From NCBI GenBank assembly GCA_937960755.1, contig CALGOL010000647.1, forward strand, positions 1 to 9,462: DNA of 9,462 nt. Direction: 5' to 3'. This document shows, in pieces, positions 6,921 to 9,462 of this stretch (position 1 is the first letter of the stretch; every line of letters begins with the position of its first letter). The DNA comes from an uncultured Azospirillum sp. Lineage in GTDB: Bacteria > Pseudomonadota > Alphaproteobacteria > Azospirillales > Azospirillaceae. Made by a program: the position numbers and the translations under genes. The notes beneath the pieces are model-generated. The model saw only the letters and a program-made list of their open reading frames with translations, searched no databases and was not told the origin of the DNA.

Positions 6921-6947
6921 TCGCCCTGGCGGGGGCCAAGCGGCGAT
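6920..6947 (-). terminator. Stem-loop immediately after the FNR-type gene (weak terminator or attenuator)
   Basis: ATCGCC (6920-6925) pairs with GGCGAT (6942-6947), and inside it TGGC (6927-6930) pairs with GCCA (6935-6938) around four G on the plus strand. It begins one base after the FNR-type stop codon on the minus strand. The downstream sequence TTGACATATTTT carries a short T-run only after about 9 bases, so it is a weak intrinsic terminator at best. Its outer end abuts the -35 of the HD-GYP promoter. Confidence 0.4.
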
Positions 6948-6948
6948 G

Positions 6949-7686
6949 TCAGCAGCCTTCCGCCTGATCGTAGAGCGCGTCAATGTCGCCGATCTGCACC
7001 TTGTTGCCTTCTTGCAAGGAAATCACCCCTTTGGTCTTCAGTTGGGTGAAGGTGCGGCTGACGGTTTCAGTGGTCAGGCCAAGATAATCGGCGATGTCCG
7101 CCCGGCTCATCGGCACATAGACCGGATTTTCTTTATGGCCGCGGCGCACCGCGCGCTGTGATAACATCAAGAGGAAGGAACAGATTTTCTCTTTGGCGGT
7201 CTTGCGGCCCAACAGCAGCATCTGATCTTGCGCCGCCGCCAGCTCGTTGGCGGCCATCGAAAACAGCCGGCGCTGCATGCGGGGGAACTCCTCCAGCAGC
7301 ACGTCGACCTTGCGGCGGGGAAAGCGGCACAGGGTCGCCGCGGTGACGGTTTCCGCCGTGTAGGCGTAGCAGTCGTTGACCGACAGCCCCAAAAAGTCGC
7401 CGGTCATCAAAAAGCCGGTGATCTGCCGCCGGCCGTCCGGCAGCAGCTTGTAGAGTTTCACCGTCCCGGCGGTGACGTTGTACAGCGAATCGGCGGAGTC
7501 GCCTTCGTTGAACAGGGTGCAGCCGGCGTCGTAGCGATTGGTCTGTAAAATATCGGCTAAACGGCGCAACTCGTCATGCTCCAACGCGGAGCAAACCGTC
7601 AAACTGCGGATCGTGCAGGCGCCGCAAGGATTTTGATCGGCGGCCGCGTGCTTGTCCCGCGGTCGCTCGATATCGAAAGGAGGCAT
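6949..7686 (-). CDS. CRP/FNR-family oxygen-responsive transcription regulator (FnrN/FixK/AadR-like)
   Basis: DNA-binding regulator that in its family senses oxygen through a [4Fe-4S] cluster. From the ATG at 7686 it has 245 residues. Cys21, Cys24 and Cys32 form Cys-X2-Cys-X7-Cys near the N-terminus, and Cys120 (TLCRF) matches the fourth cluster ligand of FNR, so all four ligands are available. The cyclic-nucleotide-type beta-roll spans about 45-130, the long dimer helix about 135-165, and the winged HTH about 170-235, with the recognition helix LTTETVSRTFTQL carrying the Glu207, Ser210 and Arg211 trio expected for TTGAT half-sites. Upstream in-frame starts (7794, 7758) would add an Arg/Pro-rich, non-conserved stretch, so I reject them; the ribosome site at 7686 is weak (TTGGGA). 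It lies 208 bases after hrcA and before the HD-GYP gene, both on the same strand. Confidence 0.92.
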   Translation of the reverse strand: MPPFDIERPRDKHAAADQNPCGACTIRSLTVCSALEHDELRRLADILQTNRYDAGCTLFNEGDSADSLYNVTAGTVKLYKLLPDGRRQITGFLMTGDFLGLSVNDCYAYTAETVTAATLCRFPRRKVDVLLEEFPRMQRRLFSMAANELAAAQDQMLLLGRKTAKEKICSFLLMLSQRAVRRGHKENPVYVPMSRADIADYLGLTTETVSRTFTQLKTKGVISLQEGNKVQIGDIDALYDQAEGC

Positions 7687-7756
7687 GACCAGTCCCAACG
7701 CCGCCCTACGCCGCCGCGGCGGCGTCAATCGCCGGTTCCTGGGACGTGGGCGACGC

Positions 7757-7786
7757 ATTATTGGGCGCAAAATGATTACGGCGCAA
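7757..7786 (-). promoter_or_regulatory. Candidate promoter of the FNR-type gene
   Basis: On the minus strand AATAAT (7762-7757, five of six matches to the -10 consensus) lies 18 bases after TTGCGC (7786-7781, three of six to the -35). The predicted start near 7750 leaves a leader of about 64 bases before the ATG at 7686. It sits in the only AT-richer patch (about 7755-7860) of the hrcA to FNR interval. The rest of 7687-7894 shows a small GTTGC/GCAAC stem (7845-7860), but no terminator with a T-run and no FNR box. Confidence 0.35.
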
Positions 7787-7894
7787 CCATACAACCTTGT
7801 TGGCTTTGGAATGGAAAGGATGTTTGGTTATCTTTTTGTAATCGGTTGCAGGTTGGCAACATGCGCCGGCCCTGACGTTTGGGCTGGAATCGTT

Positions 7895-8932
7895 TCACCC
7901 CACCAGCCGCCCCACCACCTTCGCGGTGTAATCCACCAGCGGGATGATGCGGGCGTAATTGATGCGGGTCGGGCCGATGACGCCGATGGCGCCGATGACC
8001 TGCTCGCGGCTGTTCTGAAACGGCGCGATCACCATCGAGCAACCGGAGTGGTTGAACAGCACGTTTTCCGCGCCGATGAAGATTTGCACGCCGTCGCCGG
8101 CTCCGGTGGCGTCCAGCAACCGCAGCATGGCTTCTTTGGTCTCCAGCGCTTCAAACAGCGAGCGCACCCGCTCCAGGTCGGACAGCGCGGTGACGTCCTG
8201 CAACAGCCGGGCTTGGCCGCGCACGATCAATTGGCCGGCGTCGGCGCTGGCCCCCGACCACGTCGCCAGTCCGGCCTCCACCACCCGGCGGGACAGCTCG
8301 TCCAACTCGCCGCGCTGGCTTTCGATTTCGCTGGTCACCGTCGCCCGCGCTTCCTCCAGCGTGCGGCCGCCCATGCGGGCGTTGAGATAGTTGGAGGCGA
8401 TCTGCAAGGTGGAGCCGGGCAGGCCCAGCGGCACGTCGATCACGCGGTTCTCCACCAGCCCGTCTTCGTTCACCAGCACCACCAAGGCGCGGCCGGGGCC
8501 GAGGTTGACGAACTCGATGTGCTTCAGCGGCCGGTCGGTTTTGGGGGCCAGCACCAGCCCGGCGCAACTGGACAGGCCGGACAGCATGGCGGTGGCCTCC
8601 CCCAGCACGTCTTGCAGCGAGCGGCCGGAGGCGGCGCATTTGGCTTCGATGGCGCCGCGCTCGTCTTCCGACACCGCGCCGATCTCCAACAGGCCGTTGA
8701 CGAACAGCCGCAGGCCGGCTTCGGTGGGGATGCGGCCGGCCGAGGCGTGCGGGGCGTAGAGCAGGCCCGAGTCTTCCAGATCGGCCATGACGTTGCGGAT
8801 GGTGGCGGGGGACAAGGCCCGCCCCAGTTTGCGTGCGATGGTGCGCGAGCCGACGGGTTCGCCCGACTCGACGTAAGAGTCGACGATGACCCGGAAGATG
8901 TCGCGCGAACGTTGGTTCAGTTCGTTAATCAT
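7895..8932 (-). CDS. hrcA: Heat-inducible transcription repressor HrcA
   Basis: Repressor that binds CIRCE elements upstream of chaperone operons and is itself folded by GroEL, giving feedback control of heat shock. The 345-residue product is full length. The N-terminal winged HTH (about 1-75) reads SGEPVGSRTIARKL (23-36), LSPATIRNVMADLEDSGLL (40-58) and the hallmark HASAGRIPTEAGLRLFV (62-78). The central GAF-like region follows, and the C-terminus carries the conserved GVIGPTRINYARIIPLVDYT ahead of the final KVVG block. The start at 8932 gives the canonical N-terminus MINELNQRSRDIF; GGAAAG sits right against the ATG, so ribosome binding is probably weak. Alphaproteobacterial hrcA is often followed by grpE; here the next gene on the strand is the FNR-type regulator, so the usual pair is broken. 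No CIRCE sequence is visible upstream, so direct autoregulation is not supported from this window. Confidence 0.97.
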   Translation of the reverse strand: MINELNQRSRDIFRVIVDSYVESGEPVGSRTIARKLGRALSPATIRNVMADLEDSGLLYAPHASAGRIPTEAGLRLFVNGLLEIGAVSEDERGAIEAKCAASGRSLQDVLGEATAMLSGLSSCAGLVLAPKTDRPLKHIEFVNLGPGRALVVLVNEDGLVENRVIDVPLGLPGSTLQIASNYLNARMGGRTLEEARATVTSEIESQRGELDELSRRVVEAGLATWSGASADAGQLIVRGQARLLQDVTALSDLERVRSLFEALETKEAMLRLLDATGAGDGVQIFIGAENVLFNHSGCSMVIAPFQNSREQVIGAIGVIGPTRINYARIIPLVDYTAKVVGRLVG

Positions 8933-8953
8933 CTTTCCGCCCGTATCTCGTGA

Positions 8954-8984
8954 CGTTCGCCCGCCGCTGAAGCGGGCGTGAACG
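8954..8984. promoter_or_regulatory. Stem-loop in the hrcA leader
   Basis: CGCCCGC (8958-8964) pairs perfectly with GCGGGCG (8972-8978) around a 7-base loop. Pairing resumes for four more base pairs (CGTT at 8954-8957 with AACG at 8981-8984) after a 2-base bulge (TG, 8979-8980). On the minus strand this lies 22-52 bases before the hrcA ATG, at the 5' end of the predicted transcript. It could be an operator or an RNA structure affecting translation or stability. It is not followed by a T-run, so it is not a terminator for the upstream cheB-like gene. Confidence 0.4.
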
Positions 8985-8985
8985 C

Positions 8986-9019
8986 CGCTATAGTGAGGAC
9001 GGCGCGCCGGAATTTCCAG
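8986..9019 (-). promoter_or_regulatory. Candidate heat-shock-type promoter of hrcA
   Basis: On the minus strand CTGGAAA (9019-9013) is one base off the RpoH -35 core CTTGAAA, and 18 bases later comes ACTATAG (8994-8988), partly matching the alphaproteobacterial RpoH -10 CYTATNT. The same region can be read as a vegetative -10 TATAGC (8992-8987) without a good -35. The predicted start near 8980 places the leader stem-loop at the transcript's beginning. Evidence is only motif resemblance. Confidence 0.25.
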
Positions 9020-9055
9020 AGCCTTTGATTTCGCCGCGGCGACGGCTTGACGACG

Positions 9056-9462
9056 TCAACGCTTGCGCAGCCGCCGCAGCAAGTCCTTGTCCGCAACGCC
9101 CAAAGCGAAAGCCGCCGCGGCGAAGACCGCGCCGCCGCCGCCGCACAGCGCCGCAACCGAGTGAAACAGCGCATCCACCGAGGGGCGATGCCCGTTGATG
9201 AGATCCGCTTCGCGCAGCACGCAGCGCGGCGTTGCGCCGGCAATTTCCAAATGCCGCGCGCCGCCCGGCGCGATGAAGATGCGCCCTGGCGCCAGCACGT
9301 CGCCGTCTTCGGCCTCCGTGACGTGCGCCGCACACAGCCGATCAAGCCGCGCGGCGAAACTTTTGGTGAAGGTCGCGGGCATGTGCTGTGTCACCACAGT
9401 CGGCGGGCAATTCTCGGGAAACGCCGAAAGCAGTGTGATCAGCGCTTCAACGCCGCCCGTGG
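9056..9462 (-). CDS. CheB-like protein-glutamate methylesterase, 5' part outside the window, abnormal C-terminus
   Basis: CheB removes methyl groups from chemoreceptor glutamates. The open frame enters from the right edge and ends at 9056; about 134 codons are visible. It begins with TGG preceded by a split codon ending in CC, fitting the catalytic Ser-Thr-Gly-Gly motif (Ser inferred). Next come TQHMPATFTKSFAARLDRLC with the catalytic His, the block EAEDGDVLAPGRIFIAPGG, and HRPSVDALFHSVA, all typical of the CheB catalytic domain. After that the match fails: the usual GMGxDG loop with the catalytic Asp is replaced by ALGVADKDLL, and the protein stops about 60 residues early. Neither other minus-strand frame restores a recognisable CheB end. 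It may be a decaying gene, an inactive variant, or a short divergent subfamily. Whether a receiver domain precedes it cannot be seen. It lies 123 bases upstream of hrcA on the same strand. Confidence 0.75.
   Translation of the reverse strand, partial: TGGVEALITLLSAFPENCPPTVVTQHMPATFTKSFAARLDRLCAAHVTEAEDGDVLAPGRIFIAPGGARHLEIAGATPRCVLREADLINGHRPSVDALFHSVAALCGGGGAVFAAAAFALGVADKDLLRRLRKR

Noticed and set aside
6858..6948. FNR box (TTGAT-N4-ATCAA) controlling the HD-GYP gene
   Set aside because: The inverted repeat there reads TTTCAAAAAT and ATTTTTGAAA with an 11-base spacer, which does not match the FNR consensus or spacing.
7687..7794. 36-codon N-terminal extension of the FNR-type frame
   Set aside because: It is Arg/Pro-rich, not FNR-like, and overlaps the best candidate promoter.
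7652..8953. 433-codon plus-strand open frame opposite hrcA and the FNR upstream region
   Set aside because: It is antisense to a complete, motif-perfect hrcA, is rich in His, Gln, Gly and Ala as expected from the reverse of high-GC coding sequence, and shows no domain I recognise.
8933..9055. CIRCE element upstream of hrcA
   Set aside because: I looked for TTAGCACTC-N9-GAGTGCTAA and close variants and found none; the hairpin at 8954-8984 has unrelated sequence.

Overview
The window is a GC-rich stretch of bacterial chromosome. Gene content (Aquifex-type KdsA, a rhizobial/Rhodospirillales-like FNR regulator with a Cys-X2-Cys-X7-Cys cluster, an REC-DUF3369-HD-GYP response regulator, HrcA) points to a Gram-negative alphaproteobacterium, possibly of the Rhodospirillales. 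That placement is an inference from family resemblance; no rRNA gene or other phylogenetic marker was examined. There are no tRNA or rRNA genes, CRISPR arrays, transposases or phage genes.

Left part, plus strand (1-5261). A hairpin-rich intergenic repeat (about 1-68) precedes nadK (NAD kinase). Next comes an exported calcineurin-like metallophosphoesterase, closed by a good intrinsic terminator (2101-2132). A compact three-gene set follows: kdsA (metal-dependent KDO-8-phosphate synthase), then after 15 bp a CYTH-CHAD protein (probable inorganic triphosphatase with a polyphosphate-binding domain), then, overlapping by ATGA, an orphan ParA-family ATPase. The tight coupling of the last two is the most interesting arrangement here, because it suggests a ParA-type positioning system with a polyphosphate-associated CHAD protein as cargo or adaptor.

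Right part, minus strand (5277-9462), in transcription order: the 3' part of a CheB-like methylesterase gene with an abnormal, shortened C-terminus (enters from the right edge), hrcA (heat-shock repressor), an oxygen-sensing FNR/FixK-type regulator, and a response regulator carrying an HD-GYP c-di-GMP phosphodiesterase domain. The regulator ends almost back to back with parA (convergent, 15 bp apart). hrcA and the FNR gene are separated by a 208-bp intergenic region with a candidate FNR-gene promoter. Between the FNR gene and the HD-GYP gene lie a stem-loop just after the FNR stop codon, a TTGACA promoter-like element, and a perfect 10-bp inverted repeat that brackets the predicted transcription start. 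The HD-GYP gene therefore probably has its own regulated promoter.

Functionally the window mixes housekeeping (NADP supply, LPS precursor, heat-shock control) with signalling (oxygen, c-di-GMP, chemotaxis) and phosphate/polyphosphate chemistry. Nothing in it is clearly horizontally acquired. Long open frames opposite nearly every gene are antisense shadows of high-GC coding sequence.
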